Origin: Spirillospora albida
GTDB lineage: Bacteria > Actinomycetota > Actinomycetes > Streptosporangiales > Streptosporangiaceae
Direction: 5' to 3'
Length of the DNA: 64,000 nt
Assembly (NCBI RefSeq): GCF_000718255.1
Contig: NZ_JOFJ01000003.1
Location: forward strand, 124,001 to 188,000
The notes under the pieces are model-generated. The model was not told where the DNA came from. It saw nothing but the letters and a program-made list of their open reading frames with translations, and made no database searches. A program made the position numbers and the translations under genes. Below, one piece after another: positions 17,093 to 26,059 of the stretch. Each line of letters opens with the position of its first letter. Positions within the stretch are counted from its first letter, which is position 1.

Positions 17093-17575
17093 TCAGCCCT
17101 CCTGCCGGAGGCGCTCCACGAGCCGGTCGTGGACGGAGTCGGGGACGAGCCCGGAGATGTCCCCGCCGAACTTCACGACCTCCTTCATGAGGCTGGACGA
17201 CAGGAACGCGTACTCGGGGTTCGTCGCCATGAACAGCGTCTCGACGCCGGAGATGCGGTGGTTCATCTGCGCCATCTGCAGCTCGTACTCGTAGTCGCTG
17301 ACGGCCCGCAGACCCCGGACGATCACCGGGATGTCCTGTTCCTTGCAGTAGTCGACGGTCAGCCCGTAGAAGGTGTCGACCTTGACGTTGCCGTACTCCC
17401 TGACCACGTCGGCGATCATCGCGGCGCGCTCGTCGACGGTGAACAGGCTCTTCTTGTTCTTGTTGATCAGCACGGCGACGACGACCTCGTCGTAGAGCCG
17501 GGAGGCGCGGCTGATGATGTCGAGGTGCCCGTTGGTGACGGGGTCGAACGATCCCGGACAGACGACACGACGCAC
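17093..17575 (-). CDS. coaD: Phosphopantetheine adenylyltransferase CoaD
   Basis: 160 aa, the exact family length. Transfers AMP from ATP to 4'-phosphopantetheine in CoA synthesis. Nucleotidyltransferase motif PGSFDPVTNGHLDII includes the TxGH histidine at residue 17; the C-terminal ISSTxxR-like segment appears as FLSSSLMKEV. The GTG start was chosen over an upstream in-frame start because it gives VRRVVCPGSFDP and has an AAGGGG site 9 nt upstream. Confidence 0.96.
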   Translation of the reverse strand: MRRVVCPGSFDPVTNGHLDIISRASRLYDEVVVAVLINKNKKSLFTVDERAAMIADVVREYGNVKVDTFYGLTVDYCKEQDIPVIVRGLRAVSDYEYELQMAQMNHRISGVETLFMATNPEYAFLSSSLMKEVVKFGGDISGLVPDSVHDRLVERLRQEG

Positions 17576-17677
17576 GAGATGAACCCCTTCGGTCCCGAAT
17601 TCTGACCTGCGGCGCGACCGTACCAAATCCGGTTCGGTGCGTTTTCATCCGGGACCTCCCGATGCGCCGGCCCCCGC

Positions 17678-19132
17678 TCAGCCCCGCAGCGCGTCGATGA
17701 TCTCGGCGACGATCGGCCCCGACTCGATCCCGTACCCCGGCGCCTCCGTCATGACCGCGACCGCGTACCTCGGGTCCTCCCGGGGGCCGAAGCCGATGAA
17801 CCAGCGGTCGTTGTAACCGGCCCCCTCGATGTCGGCGGTCCCCGTCTTCCCGCCGCGGACGGACGTCCCGCGCAGCCGCGTCGCGGTGCCCTTCGCCACG
17901 ACCGCCTCCATCATCCGCTGCATGTCCGCCGCCTGCCCGGACGTCATCGCCCGGCCGAGGCGGCGCGGTCGCGTGCGTCCGATCTCGGTGCCGTCGGCGG
18001 CGGTGAACCGCTGGACGAGATGGGGCACCATGACCTCCCCGTCGTTGATCGCGGCGGACGCGACCATGGCCATCTGCAGGGGCGTCGCGACCGTGCTCCC
18101 CTGCCCGATCGACGCGAGGGCGCTGAGCGCGGGCTCGCCGGTCCGGGGGAACGAGGCGGCGGCGCTCCGCAGCCCGTTCGCGATCTCGATCCGCGTCCCG
18201 AACCCGTACTCGCCCGCCTTCGCGTGGACGGCCTCGTTCCCGGGCTCCTCCGCCCCCATGAAGGCGAACGTGGTGTTGCACGACTGCGCGTACGCGGTCA
18301 GCAGCGGGATGGACGGCCGGTCGCAGTCGCCGCCGATGTCGCTCTCGTCGTTGTTGATCGCCTGTCCGGCGCCGGGCGCCCGGTAGCGGCGGCCGGCCCT
18401 GACCCCCGTCCCGGCGTCGGCGCCGGCGGCGAGCGCGGCCGACGCGACGACGGTCTTGAACGTGGACCCGGGCGGGAAGAGCTCGCCGGTCGCCTTGTCC
18501 AGCAGCGGCTTGAGCGGCTGGGCGCCGAGCCGCGCGAACGCCCGCTGCGCCTTCTCCCCGTCCAGCACGGACACCTCGCCGGGGTCGTAGGACGGGGTCG
18601 AGGCGAGCACCAGGATCGCGCCGGTCTCCGCGTCCAGGGCGACGGCCGCGGCGCGGCGGGCCCCGCTCGCCTTCAGCGCGCGGTAGGCGGCGCGCTGCGC
18701 GTCCGGGTCGACGGTCGCGTGCACGGTGCCGCCCGGGATCCGCTCGCCGAGGAGGCGGTCGACGAGGCTCGTGGTGGCGAAGCGCGGGTCGGTGCCGTCC
18801 AGGATGTGGTTCCCGGCGCTCTCCAGGCGGGTCTCCGAGAACGGCGAGAAGTAGCCGGTGACCGGGGCGAAGACGGGGCCGTTCCTGTAGCGGCGCAGGT
18901 AGCGCTGCCCGTCGCCGGCCGGCTGCGACCAGGCGAGCCGCTCCCCGCCCGCCACGATCGGCCCGCGCTCGATCCGGTGCCGGTCGGCGAGCCGCCGCGC
19001 GTTCTGCGGGTCGTCGCGCAGATCCTGCGCCTGGAACCCCTGGACGTAGGTGACGTTCACCATCAAACCGACGGTCATGACCGCCGTGACGACCCAAGCG
19101 CGCCCCAACGCGCGGTCGATCCCCGGTCTCAT
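17678..19132 (-). CDS. Class B penicillin-binding protein (transpeptidase)
   Basis: 484 aa. Short cytoplasmic tail, one membrane anchor (about 13-32, AWVVTAVMTVGLMVNVTYV), dimerisation region, then the transpeptidase domain with SxxK as STFK (about residue 225), SxN as SCN and KTG as GKTGTAD. These catalytic motifs are intact. Length and sequence resemble actinobacterial PbpA, which works with a RodA/FtsW SEDS polymerase, but no SEDS gene is nearby. It sits between rsmD and coaD, which are usually adjacent. An N-terminal extension of 46 residues overlapping rsmD is rejected. Confidence 0.93.
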   Translation of the reverse strand: MRPGIDRALGRAWVVTAVMTVGLMVNVTYVQGFQAQDLRDDPQNARRLADRHRIERGPIVAGGERLAWSQPAGDGQRYLRRYRNGPVFAPVTGYFSPFSETRLESAGNHILDGTDPRFATTSLVDRLLGERIPGGTVHATVDPDAQRAAYRALKASGARRAAAVALDAETGAILVLASTPSYDPGEVSVLDGEKAQRAFARLGAQPLKPLLDKATGELFPPGSTFKTVVASAALAAGADAGTGVRAGRRYRAPGAGQAINNDESDIGGDCDRPSIPLLTAYAQSCNTTFAFMGAEEPGNEAVHAKAGEYGFGTRIEIANGLRSAAASFPRTGEPALSALASIGQGSTVATPLQMAMVASAAINDGEVMVPHLVQRFTAADGTEIGRTRPRRLGRAMTSGQAADMQRMMEAVVAKGTATRLRGTSVRGGKTGTADIEGAGYNDRWFIGFGPREDPRYAVAVMTEAPGYGIESGPIVAEIIDALRG

Positions 19133-19142
19133 GGCACCGCCC

Positions 19143-19724
19143 CTACCCGGCCGACTCCGCCTCCTCCGAGGGCCGTCCGTACCAGAACACGGCCTCGCCG
19201 TAGCGCCGGTCCCGTTCGGCCTCGTACCCGTCGGGCCACCGTAGCGCGGGGCCGCGCGCCGCGCGCTCAACGACGACCAGCGCGTCGGGCGCCGTCCAGC
19301 GCTGATCGCGCAGGTCGGCCAGGAGCGCCTCGACGGACGCGTCGGGCAGCGCGTACGGCGGGTCGATGAAGACCAGGTCGTAGGGTTCCGCCGGCGGCGT
19401 CCGGACGAGCCGCTCCACCTTGTCGGCGCACGGCACCGCGCCGGGCAGCCCCAGCGCGTCCGCGTTCTGCCGGATGACCCTCATCGCGCGTGGGTGCGAC
19501 TCGACGAGCAGCGCGTGCGCGGCGCCTCTCGACAGGGCCTCCAGCCCGACGGCGCCCGAACCCGCGTACAGGTCGGCGACGCGGAGGCCGTCGAGGGGCC
19601 CGAGGAGGGCGAGGACGGTGGAGAACAGGCCCTCCCGGGCCCTGTCGCTGGTCGGCCTGGTGTCCCGTCCGGGCGGAACGGCCAGCCGCCGTCCGCCCGC
19701 ACTGCCCGCGATGACCCTGGTCAT
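19143..19724 (-). CDS. rsmD: 16S rRNA (guanine966-N2)-methyltransferase RsmD
   Basis: 193 aa. N-terminus MTRVIAGSAGGRRLAVPPG and DTRPTSDRAREGLFS are the RsmD signature. SAM-binding motif DLYAGSGAVGLEALSRGA and catalytic VFIDPPY are intact. Methylates G966 of 16S rRNA in the assembled 30S. The gene is downstream of recG with 146 nt between them and 10 nt upstream of the PBP gene. Confidence 0.96.
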   Translation of the reverse strand: MTRVIAGSAGGRRLAVPPGRDTRPTSDRAREGLFSTVLALLGPLDGLRVADLYAGSGAVGLEALSRGAAHALLVESHPRAMRVIRQNADALGLPGAVPCADKVERLVRTPPAEPYDLVFIDPPYALPDASVEALLADLRDQRWTAPDALVVVERAARGPALRWPDGYEAERDRRYGEAVFWYGRPSEEAESAG

Positions 19725-19870
19725 CCCCTCAGTATCCCGGCGGGCGGAGGCGGGCGGGACGCCCCCACCCCGAGCGCGTCCCGCCCTCCGCGCGCCCCGG
19801 CCGTGCCTCCGGGGCCCATGACGAGATCGTGCCCCCGACGCGGCGAAATGTCAACAATTCCGGTAGGAAA

Positions 19871-22057
19871 TCATCCCTTTTCTAGGAAGTCGGCCCGCTC
19901 CTCGTCCAGCAGCGACGACAGCACCGTCGCCAGCCCCGGATGCCGGGCCAGCTCCGGGTCGTCCCCGACGAGGGCGGTCGCCTCCTCGCGGGCGTCGAGG
20001 ATCACGTCCTCGTCCCTCTGCAGGGTCAGCAGCCGCAGGCTGGACGCGCGGCCCGCCTGCGCCGCGCCCAGCACGTCGCCCTCCCGGCGCTGCTCCAGGT
20101 CGAGGCGCGACAACGCGAACCCGTCGGTGGTCGACGCGACCGCGTCCAGGCGCTCCCTCGCCTTGCTCCCGGGCTCGGCGTCCGTCACCAGCAGGCACAG
20201 CCCGTGCAGCGAGCCCCGCCCGACCCGGCCGCGGAGCTGGTGGAGCTGCGACACCCCGAACCGGTCCGCGTCCATGATGACCATGACGGTCGCGTTCGCG
20301 ACGTCCACGCCGACCTCGATCACCGTGGTGGCGAGCAGGACGTCCAGCCCGCCCGCCGCGAACCGGCGCATCACCGCGTCCTTCTCGTCGGGGTGCAGCT
20401 TCCCGTGCAGGACCCCGACGCGCAGGCCCGCGAGGATCTCCTCCAGCTTCGGCAGCAGCTCCATGATCCCCAGCGGGGACCGGCGGCCCTCCTCCGGCGC
20501 GGTCACGTCCCCCTCGTCGCCCTCCTGCTCACCGATGCGGGGGCAGACGATGTAGATCTGGCGGCCCTGCGCGGCCTCCTCCCGGATGCGCTCCCAAACC
20601 CGGGCCAGGAAGGCCGGCCGCTCCGGCGGCACCACGTGCGTCCTGATCTCCGACCGCCCGGCCGGAAGCTGCCCGAGCACGGACGTCTCCAGGTCGCCGA
20701 ACACGGTCATCGCGACCGTCCGGGGGATGGGCGTCGCCGTCATCACCAGCACGTGCGGGCGGCCCCCGGCGACCTTCTCCCGCAGCGCGTCCCGCTGCTC
20801 CACGCCGAACCGGTGCTGCTCGTCCACGACGACGAGCCCGAGATCGGCGAACTGGACGCTCTCCTGGAGCAGCGCGTGCGTGCCCACCACGATCCCGGCC
20901 GCCCCGGACGCCGCGTCCAGCAGCGCCGCCTTGCGCGCCTTCGCGCCCTGCGAGCCGGTCAGCAGCGCGACCCGCGTCGCGTTCTCGGCACCGCCGATCT
21001 GCCCGGCCCGCGCCAGATCGCCGAGCAGCGCCGTGATCGACCGGTGGTGCTGCTGCGCGAGCACCTCCGTCGGCGCGAGCAGCGCCGCCTGCCCGCCCCC
21101 GTCGACCACCTGGAGCATCGCCCGCAGCGCGACCACCGTCTTGCCGCTGCCGACGTCGCCCTGCAGGAGGCGGTGCATGGGGTGCTCGCGGGCCAGGTCG
21201 GCGGCGATCTCGTCGCCGACCTCGCGCTGGCCTTCCGTCAGCTCGAACGGCAGGCGCGCGTCGAACTCGGCGAGGATGCCGCCGAAGGACGGCGGGCGCG
21301 GGGTCGCGGGCAGCGCGGCGGCGGCGCGGCGGCGCTGCGCCAGGGCGATCTGGACGACGAACGCCTCGTCCCATTTCAGGCGCTTCTTCGCCCGGCCCAG
21401 CTCGTCCCACGTCCGGGGCCGGTGGATGCCCTCGTACGCCTCCCGCAGGCCGATCAGGCCGCGGCGGCGCAGCAGCTCCGCCGGCATCGGGTCGTCGGGC
21501 AGGTCGAGCCGGTCGAGGACGATCCCGACCGCCTTGCCGATCGCCTCGATGTCGAGGCCCTTCGTCGACGGATGGACCGGGATGATCTCGTCCGCCCACT
21601 CCTGCGCCGCCCGCTCGGCGGACTTCTCCTCGACGACCTTGTACTGCGGGTGGGTGAGCTGGCGCTGCTCCCCGCCCGAGCGCGGCCGGTAGGTGCTGAT
21701 CTTGCCGGCGAACAGGCCGCGGGTGCCGGGTGAGAGGTCCCGTTCGGGGATGTAGGAGCCCTTCCGGCCGAAGAAGCTGAGCTTGAGGGTGCCCGTGCCG
21801 TCCGTGACGGTGATCTCCAGGACGTAGCCGGGGCTGCGGGTGAGGGTGCGGCCCTGGACCTTCACGACCTCCGCCATGACCGTGACGTGCTCGCCGTCCT
21901 GCAGGCCGCTCAGGGGCGTCAGCTCGCCCCGGTGCGCGTAGCGGCGCGGGTAGTGGTGCAGCAGGTCGCCGACCGTGCGCAGGTCGAGGCCCTTGTCGAG
22001 CACCTTCGCCGTCTTGTCGCCGAGGACCTTGCGCAACGGCTCGTCGAGTTTCGCCAC
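19871..22057 (-). CDS. recG: ATP-dependent DNA helicase RecG
   Basis: 728 aa. N-terminal wedge/OB fold (GDLLHHYPRRYAHRGELTPL, the RecG hallmark), then SF2 motifs: Walker A GDVGSGKTVVAL (about 304), DEQHRFGVEQR (about 410), MTATPIPRT, and motif VI region QLHQLRGRVGRG. Remodels stalled forks and Holliday junctions. Encoded downstream of the FakA-like gene with 31 nt between them, part of the conserved rpmB / fakA-recG-rsmD-coaD neighbourhood. Confidence 0.96.
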   Translation of the reverse strand: MAKLDEPLRKVLGDKTAKVLDKGLDLRTVGDLLHHYPRRYAHRGELTPLSGLQDGEHVTVMAEVVKVQGRTLTRSPGYVLEITVTDGTGTLKLSFFGRKGSYIPERDLSPGTRGLFAGKISTYRPRSGGEQRQLTHPQYKVVEEKSAERAAQEWADEIIPVHPSTKGLDIEAIGKAVGIVLDRLDLPDDPMPAELLRRRGLIGLREAYEGIHRPRTWDELGRAKKRLKWDEAFVVQIALAQRRRAAAALPATPRPPSFGGILAEFDARLPFELTEGQREVGDEIAADLAREHPMHRLLQGDVGSGKTVVALRAMLQVVDGGGQAALLAPTEVLAQQHHRSITALLGDLARAGQIGGAENATRVALLTGSQGAKARKAALLDAASGAAGIVVGTHALLQESVQFADLGLVVVDEQHRFGVEQRDALREKVAGGRPHVLVMTATPIPRTVAMTVFGDLETSVLGQLPAGRSEIRTHVVPPERPAFLARVWERIREEAAQGRQIYIVCPRIGEQEGDEGDVTAPEEGRRSPLGIMELLPKLEEILAGLRVGVLHGKLHPDEKDAVMRRFAAGGLDVLLATTVIEVGVDVANATVMVIMDADRFGVSQLHQLRGRVGRGSLHGLCLLVTDAEPGSKARERLDAVASTTDGFALSRLDLEQRREGDVLGAAQAGRASSLRLLTLQRDEDVILDAREEATALVGDDPELARHPGLATVLSSLLDEERADFLEKG

Positions 22058-22088
22058 GGTCCTTTTCTAGCCGATGGATACGACGCGT

Positions 22089-23675
22089 TCACTCGACACC
22101 GATGAGCAGCGGAAACCTCTCCTGGCCGCCCGCGTAGACGCCGACCTCCACGTCCGGGCGCCGTTCCCGCACCCGGGCCTCCAGGTCCTCGGCGAGGCCC
22201 GGCGCGGCGTGCACGCCCGCGATCAGGGTGACGAGCTCGCCGCCGCCCGACAGCATGCGGTACAGGACGTGCCGCGCGACGCCCGCGAGGTCCTTGCCGA
22301 TCATCGCGACGTCCCCCTCGATCAGGCCGAGGACGTCGCCGGGCTGGCACAGGCCGACGGTCGTGACGGCCTCCTCCGCCGCGATCTCCAGATGCCCGAA
22401 GCGGGTCGCGCCCGCCGCGCGGGTCATCTCGATGACGTCGTCGTCGAAGCGGCGCACCGGATCGTGCACCGCGAGCGCCGCCATGCCCTGCACCGCCGCC
22501 TTCGTCGGCACGACCGCGATCCGCGCCCCGCCGTCGCGCGCCCGCTCCGCCGCCGCCTCCGCGAGCGCGAGGACCTCCGGCTCGTTCGGCAGGACGGCCA
22601 CCTCGTCGCCCGCGGCGAGGATCGCCTCCGCCAGCACGGCGAGCGGCGGGACCTCCCCCGGCCCGCGCCGGACGACCCGCGCGCCGCACTCCTCGAACAG
22701 CGCCGCGAGCCCGTCGGCGGCGGTCACCGCCACCACGGCGCGGCCCCGGTGCGGGACGGGCCGGCCGTGCGCCTCCGCGTGCAGGTACGTCACCCGGACG
22801 CGGTGCGGGCGGCCGGCGGCCATGCCCGCCTCGATGGCGGCTCCCGCGTCGTCCACGTGCACGTGGACGTTCCACAGGCCGTCCCCGCCCACGACGACGA
22901 GCGAGTCGCCGAGGCGGTCGAGAACCTCGCGCAGCGGCGGGACGGCGCCGTCCGGGGCGTCCAGCAGGTACATGACCTCATACCCCGGTCCCGGCGGCTC
23001 CGGCCGCTGCTCCGCCCGCTGCCCGGCCGCCCTGGCCGGGATCTCGTACCGCTCCGGGTACTCCCCGGTGATCACCGCGGCGAGGGCGTCCAGGACCACG
23101 CACAGGCCGGCCGCGCCCGCGTCGACGACCCCGCTGCGCTCCAGCACCTCCAGCTGCGCGGTGGTGCGGCGCAGCGCCCGCCGCGCCCCGTCGGCGGCGG
23201 CGCGCGCGGCGCCCGGCAGGCCGGTTCCGGACGCGTCCCCCGCCGCGCCCGCCGCCGCGTCGAGGACGCTCAGCATCGTGCCCTCGACGGGGTGCTCCAC
23301 GGCGGCCCTGGCCAGCCGGGACGCGTGCTCGAGGGCCGCCGCGAACGCCGTCCCGTCCGGGGTCGCCTCCAGCGGTCCGAGGACCTCCGACAGGCCGCGC
23401 AGCACCTGGCTCAAGATCACGCCCGAGTTGCCCCGCGCCCCGAGCAGCGCGCCCTGCCGCAGCGCCCGCCACGTCTCCGCCGTCCCGGCCCCGGCCGGCA
23501 GGCTCCCGGCGGCGTCCCGTGCCGCGAGGACCGTCAGGTGCAGGTTGGTGCCGGTGTCCCCGTCGGGGACGGGGAACACGTTGAGGGCGTCGATCTCCGT
23601 CCGGGTGCGCCCGAGCGCCTCCCCGGCCAGCCCGCACCACTCCCGGACCGCGGCCTCGTCCAGACCGGCGCTCAT
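22089..23675 (-). CDS. DAK2-domain fatty acid kinase-like protein (FakA/YloV)
   Basis: 528 aa. N-terminal DhaL (DAK2) nucleotide-binding domain with NVFPVPDGDTGTNL at residues 32-45, the aspartates that chelate Mg-ATP, then RGARGNSGVILSQ-like sequence (LLGARGNSGVILSQ). The C-terminal half ends in FPLLIGVE, as in FakA. FakA phosphorylates fatty acids delivered by a DegV-type FakB in Firmicutes; no FakB gene is here, so substrate is inferred. The ATG giving MSAGLDEAAVREW was chosen; 35 upstream residues are rejected. Divergent from rpmB. Confidence 0.88.
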   Translation of the reverse strand: MSAGLDEAAVREWCGLAGEALGRTRTEIDALNVFPVPDGDTGTNLHLTVLAARDAAGSLPAGAGTAETWRALRQGALLGARGNSGVILSQVLRGLSEVLGPLEATPDGTAFAAALEHASRLARAAVEHPVEGTMLSVLDAAAGAAGDASGTGLPGAARAAADGARRALRRTTAQLEVLERSGVVDAGAAGLCVVLDALAAVITGEYPERYEIPARAAGQRAEQRPEPPGPGYEVMYLLDAPDGAVPPLREVLDRLGDSLVVVGGDGLWNVHVHVDDAGAAIEAGMAAGRPHRVRVTYLHAEAHGRPVPHRGRAVVAVTAADGLAALFEECGARVVRRGPGEVPPLAVLAEAILAAGDEVAVLPNEPEVLALAEAAAERARDGGARIAVVPTKAAVQGMAALAVHDPVRRFDDDVIEMTRAAGATRFGHLEIAAEEAVTTVGLCQPGDVLGLIEGDVAMIGKDLAGVARHVLYRMLSGGGELVTLIAGVHAAPGLAEDLEARVRERRPDVEVGVYAGGQERFPLLIGVE

Positions 23676-23962
23676 CGCACCGCCTTCCGCGACACCGGTC
23701 CCCGCCTCGCCCCAACCCGGCTTCGCACGCGATCGCAGCAGATGCTCATGCTCCTTCTGTACCGTCCGGTATCGGTCCAAGGGAACCTGGGCCCGCGCCT
23801 GTGGTCACAGCCGATTCGCCTACCCGGCGGACGGTCGGCTACTCTGATCCATGCGCCTCGTCCCGAGGCGCTCCCCAGTGAGCGCAATCGATGTCCGTCT
23901 CGCCCGACAGCGGCGGCGGGCGGCGCTCCGGTTCAGAGCATCGACACCACTTGGAGTTTCCC

Positions 23963-24157
23963 GTGGCTTCCGTCTGCGACGTCTGCGGCAAGGGACCCGG
24001 TTTCGGCATGCGCGTCTCCCACTCGCACCGCCGCACCCCGCGCCGCTGGAACCCCAACATCCAGCGCGTGCGCGCCGTCGTGAACGGCAGCACCAAGCGG
24101 ATCAACGCCTGCACGTCCTGCATCAAGGCCGGCAAGGTCGTCAAGCCGACCGTCTGA
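23963..24157 (+). CDS. rpmB: 50S ribosomal protein L28
   Basis: 64 aa starting at GTG with TTGGAG upstream (VASVCDVCGKGPGFGMRVSHSHRRT). Contains Cys5, Cys8, Cys50 and Cys53, so it is the zinc-binding C+ form, like L32 in this window. It is the first plus-strand gene and is divergent from fakA-recG, the conserved arrangement. The 287-nt divergent spacer must hold both promoters; I see a TACTCT -10 candidate but no clear -35. A textbook terminator follows at 24181. Confidence 0.97.
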   Translation: MASVCDVCGKGPGFGMRVSHSHRRTPRRWNPNIQRVRAVVNGSTKRINACTSCIKAGKVVKPTV

Positions 24158-24180
24158 CCCCGGTCGCACCACACGCTTCA

Positions 24181-24211
24181 GTCGGCTCACCGCCTCGGTG
24201 AGCCGACTTTT
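24181..24211. terminator. Rho-independent terminator, rpmB/thiD
   Basis: 12-bp perfect stem GTCGGCTCACCG / CGGTGAGCCGAC (13 bp counting the flanking A-T), 3-nt loop CCT, followed by TTTT on the plus strand. It lies between convergent rpmB and thiD. The T-run favours plus-strand termination of rpmB; it may also help stop thiD transcripts. Confidence 0.9.
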
Positions 24212-24250
24212 GCGTGCCCGGGGTCGTTCCGGAACGTCCGGCGGCCGGAT

Positions 24251-25054
24251 TCAGCGGCGGATGCGCCACCCGTGGTCGACCGGGCCGATCCCGGCGCCCA
24301 GCGGGAAGCCCGCGGCGATGGCGCCGGTCACGTACTCCTTGGCCTTCGCGACGGCGGACGGGACGTCGTCGCCCATCGCGAGACGCGACGCGATCGCGGA
24401 CGCCAGCGTGCAGCCGGTGCCGTGGGTGTGCCGGTTGTCGTGCCGGGGGGCGGTGAACCGGTACTCGTGCTCGCCGTCGAAGAGCAGGTCGGCGGGCTCG
24501 CCGGGGAGATGACCGCCCTTGATCAGGACCCAGCGCGGGCCGAGCGCCTTGACCGCCTCGGCGGCCTCGCGCAGGCCGCGCTCGTCCACCACCTTGACGC
24601 CGGTGAGCTGCTCGACCTCGTACAGGTTCGGCGTGACGACCGTGGCGGCGGGCAGCAGGAGGGAGCGGACCGCGTCGACAGCCTCGGGGGCCAGCAGCGA
24701 ATCGCCGTGCTTGGAGACGCCGACGGGGTCGACGACGGCGGGCGCGTCCGACGCGGCGAGGGCCTCGGCGACGACCTCGACGAGCGCGCTGGACGCCAGC
24801 ATCCCCGTCTTGATCGCGTCCACGCCGATGTCGGACACGACCGAGTCGATCTGCGCCCGGACGGCCTCGGGCGGGAGTTCCCAGTCCCCCTGGACTCCCA
24901 CGGAGTTCTGCGCGGTGACGGCCGCGATGACGCTCATGCCGTGGACTCCGAGGGCGAGCATCGTCTTCAGGTCCGCCTGGACGCCGGCGCCGCCGCCCGA
25001 GTCGGAACCGGCGATGGTGAGGACGAGGGGCGGTGCCTGGGGGGTCTGCTGCAT
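24251..25054 (-). CDS. thiD: Hydroxymethylpyrimidine/phosphomethylpyrimidine kinase ThiD
   Basis: 267 aa, family length. Catalyses two phosphorylations of HMP in thiamine synthesis. ATP/HMP motif LTIAGSDSGGGAGVQADLKT at the N-terminus, VTPNLYEVEQLTG in the middle, and the anion-hole HGTGCTLASAIA near the C-terminus are all intact. The ATG at 25054 gives a normal N-terminus. It precedes thiL by about 1 kb, with a membrane protein gene between them. Confidence 0.96.
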   Translation of the reverse strand: MQQTPQAPPLVLTIAGSDSGGGAGVQADLKTMLALGVHGMSVIAAVTAQNSVGVQGDWELPPEAVRAQIDSVVSDIGVDAIKTGMLASSALVEVVAEALAASDAPAVVDPVGVSKHGDSLLAPEAVDAVRSLLLPAATVVTPNLYEVEQLTGVKVVDERGLREAAEAVKALGPRWVLIKGGHLPGEPADLLFDGEHEYRFTAPRHDNRHTHGTGCTLASAIASRLAMGDDVPSAVAKAKEYVTGAIAAGFPLGAGIGPVDHGWRIRR

Positions 25055-25089
25055 GCCTCCACCCTACGGCGACGGGGCGGGCGACGCCG

Positions 25090-25959
25090 TCAGGCGAAGG
25101 TGCAGGCCAGCCCGTTCAGGACACAGCTTCCGGGCCTGCGCGGGGCGCCGGTCGCGGTGTAGACGATCCGCACCGAGCCGCCGGGAGCCAGCGTGGCGCC
25201 GGGACGGCTGCGCAGGAAGGGCACCGCGCCGCGCCGCTGGACGGTCGCGCCGGCGACCTCGCGGACCCGCACGCCGTCGATCGCGAAGGCGAGCGCCCAG
25301 CGGGCGACGGGCCGCTCGCCCCGGTTCGCGATCGTGACGGTGCCCTTGAAGCCGGACGCCGACCGGGACGCGACGCGGAACGCGACGACGATGCCGTCGG
25401 GGCGGGCGTCGCCGCCCGGCCCGCGCTGCGACACCTGCCCGTCCCTGGCCGGGTCGCGGGGCGGGCCGCCCGCGAAGTTGAGGGAGATCTGCTGCGTGCT
25501 GAACGTGTAGGAGACGACGCCGACCGCGACGACGAGCGAGACGAGCGGCAGCAGCGGGACGGGGAGCGCCGACACGAGCCGGGCGACGCGGCGCGCGGAC
25601 CCCGCCGGAGGGGCGGGAGCGGGCGGCGCCGGGACGACGCGCGACGGGTCCCTGGGCGGCGGGACCCGTGACGGGTCGGGCGCCCCGGAGGCGACCCGCG
25701 ACGGGTCGCGCGGCGCGGAGCCGGGCCGCGACGGGTCGCGCGGCGCGGAGCCGGGCCGCGTCCGCGCGGACGGGCCCTGCTCGTACGGCTCGCGGGAGGC
25801 GCGGGGGTCGTAGGGCGAGAGGACGACCTGGTCGTCGGCCGGACCGGAAAAGGCCTCGTAGGACGGCTCGGGGGTGCCCGGAAACGCTCTCCCGGGGACG
25901 CGGCGGGCGTCCGGCAGGGGATCGTCGTCCGGCGGTTCGAGCCTGGTGTGTCGTCCCAT
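25090..25959 (-). CDS. Membrane-anchored protein with C-terminal CBM2-like domain
   Basis: 289 aa. A cytoplasmic Pro/Arg/Ser-rich N-terminus (about 1-130) contains DPSR-centred repeats; one membrane span at about 131-153 (VPLLPLVSLVVAVGVVSYTF); then an extracytoplasmic beta-rich domain of about 100 residues. That domain reads like cellulose-binding module family 2 (GTVTIANRGERPVARWALAF, LAPGGSVRIVYTATG) and ends with a cysteine pair, CVLNGLACTF. A larger protein at 61076-62242 ends in the same type of domain (CRLNGKACGF). Function unknown; cell-wall or polysaccharide binding is inference. SD GAGGAA precedes the ATG. Confidence 0.8.
   Translation of the reverse strand: MGRHTRLEPPDDDPLPDARRVPGRAFPGTPEPSYEAFSGPADDQVVLSPYDPRASREPYEQGPSARTRPGSAPRDPSRPGSAPRDPSRVASGAPDPSRVPPPRDPSRVVPAPPAPAPPAGSARRVARLVSALPVPLLPLVSLVVAVGVVSYTFSTQQISLNFAGGPPRDPARDGQVSQRGPGGDARPDGIVVAFRVASRSASGFKGTVTIANRGERPVARWALAFAIDGVRVREVAGATVQRRGAVPFLRSRPGATLAPGGSVRIVYTATGAPRRPGSCVLNGLACTFA
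25701..25760 (-). repeat. Perfect 30-bp tandem duplication inside the CBM2-like gene
   Basis: Two identical adjacent 30-bp units (25701-25730 and 25731-25760), in frame, encoding DPSRPGSAPR twice. Degenerate DPSR copies flank it. This looks like recent in-frame slippage in the low-complexity cytoplasmic segment. Confidence 0.9.
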
Positions 25960-26059
25960 CCCATTCCTCTTCGATCACAGGATGTATACCAAAGCCGTAC
26001 CGATCATGCCTACCGAACAGACAATCCGGCACGTTCTATTACATCTGGCCCGCATGCGT

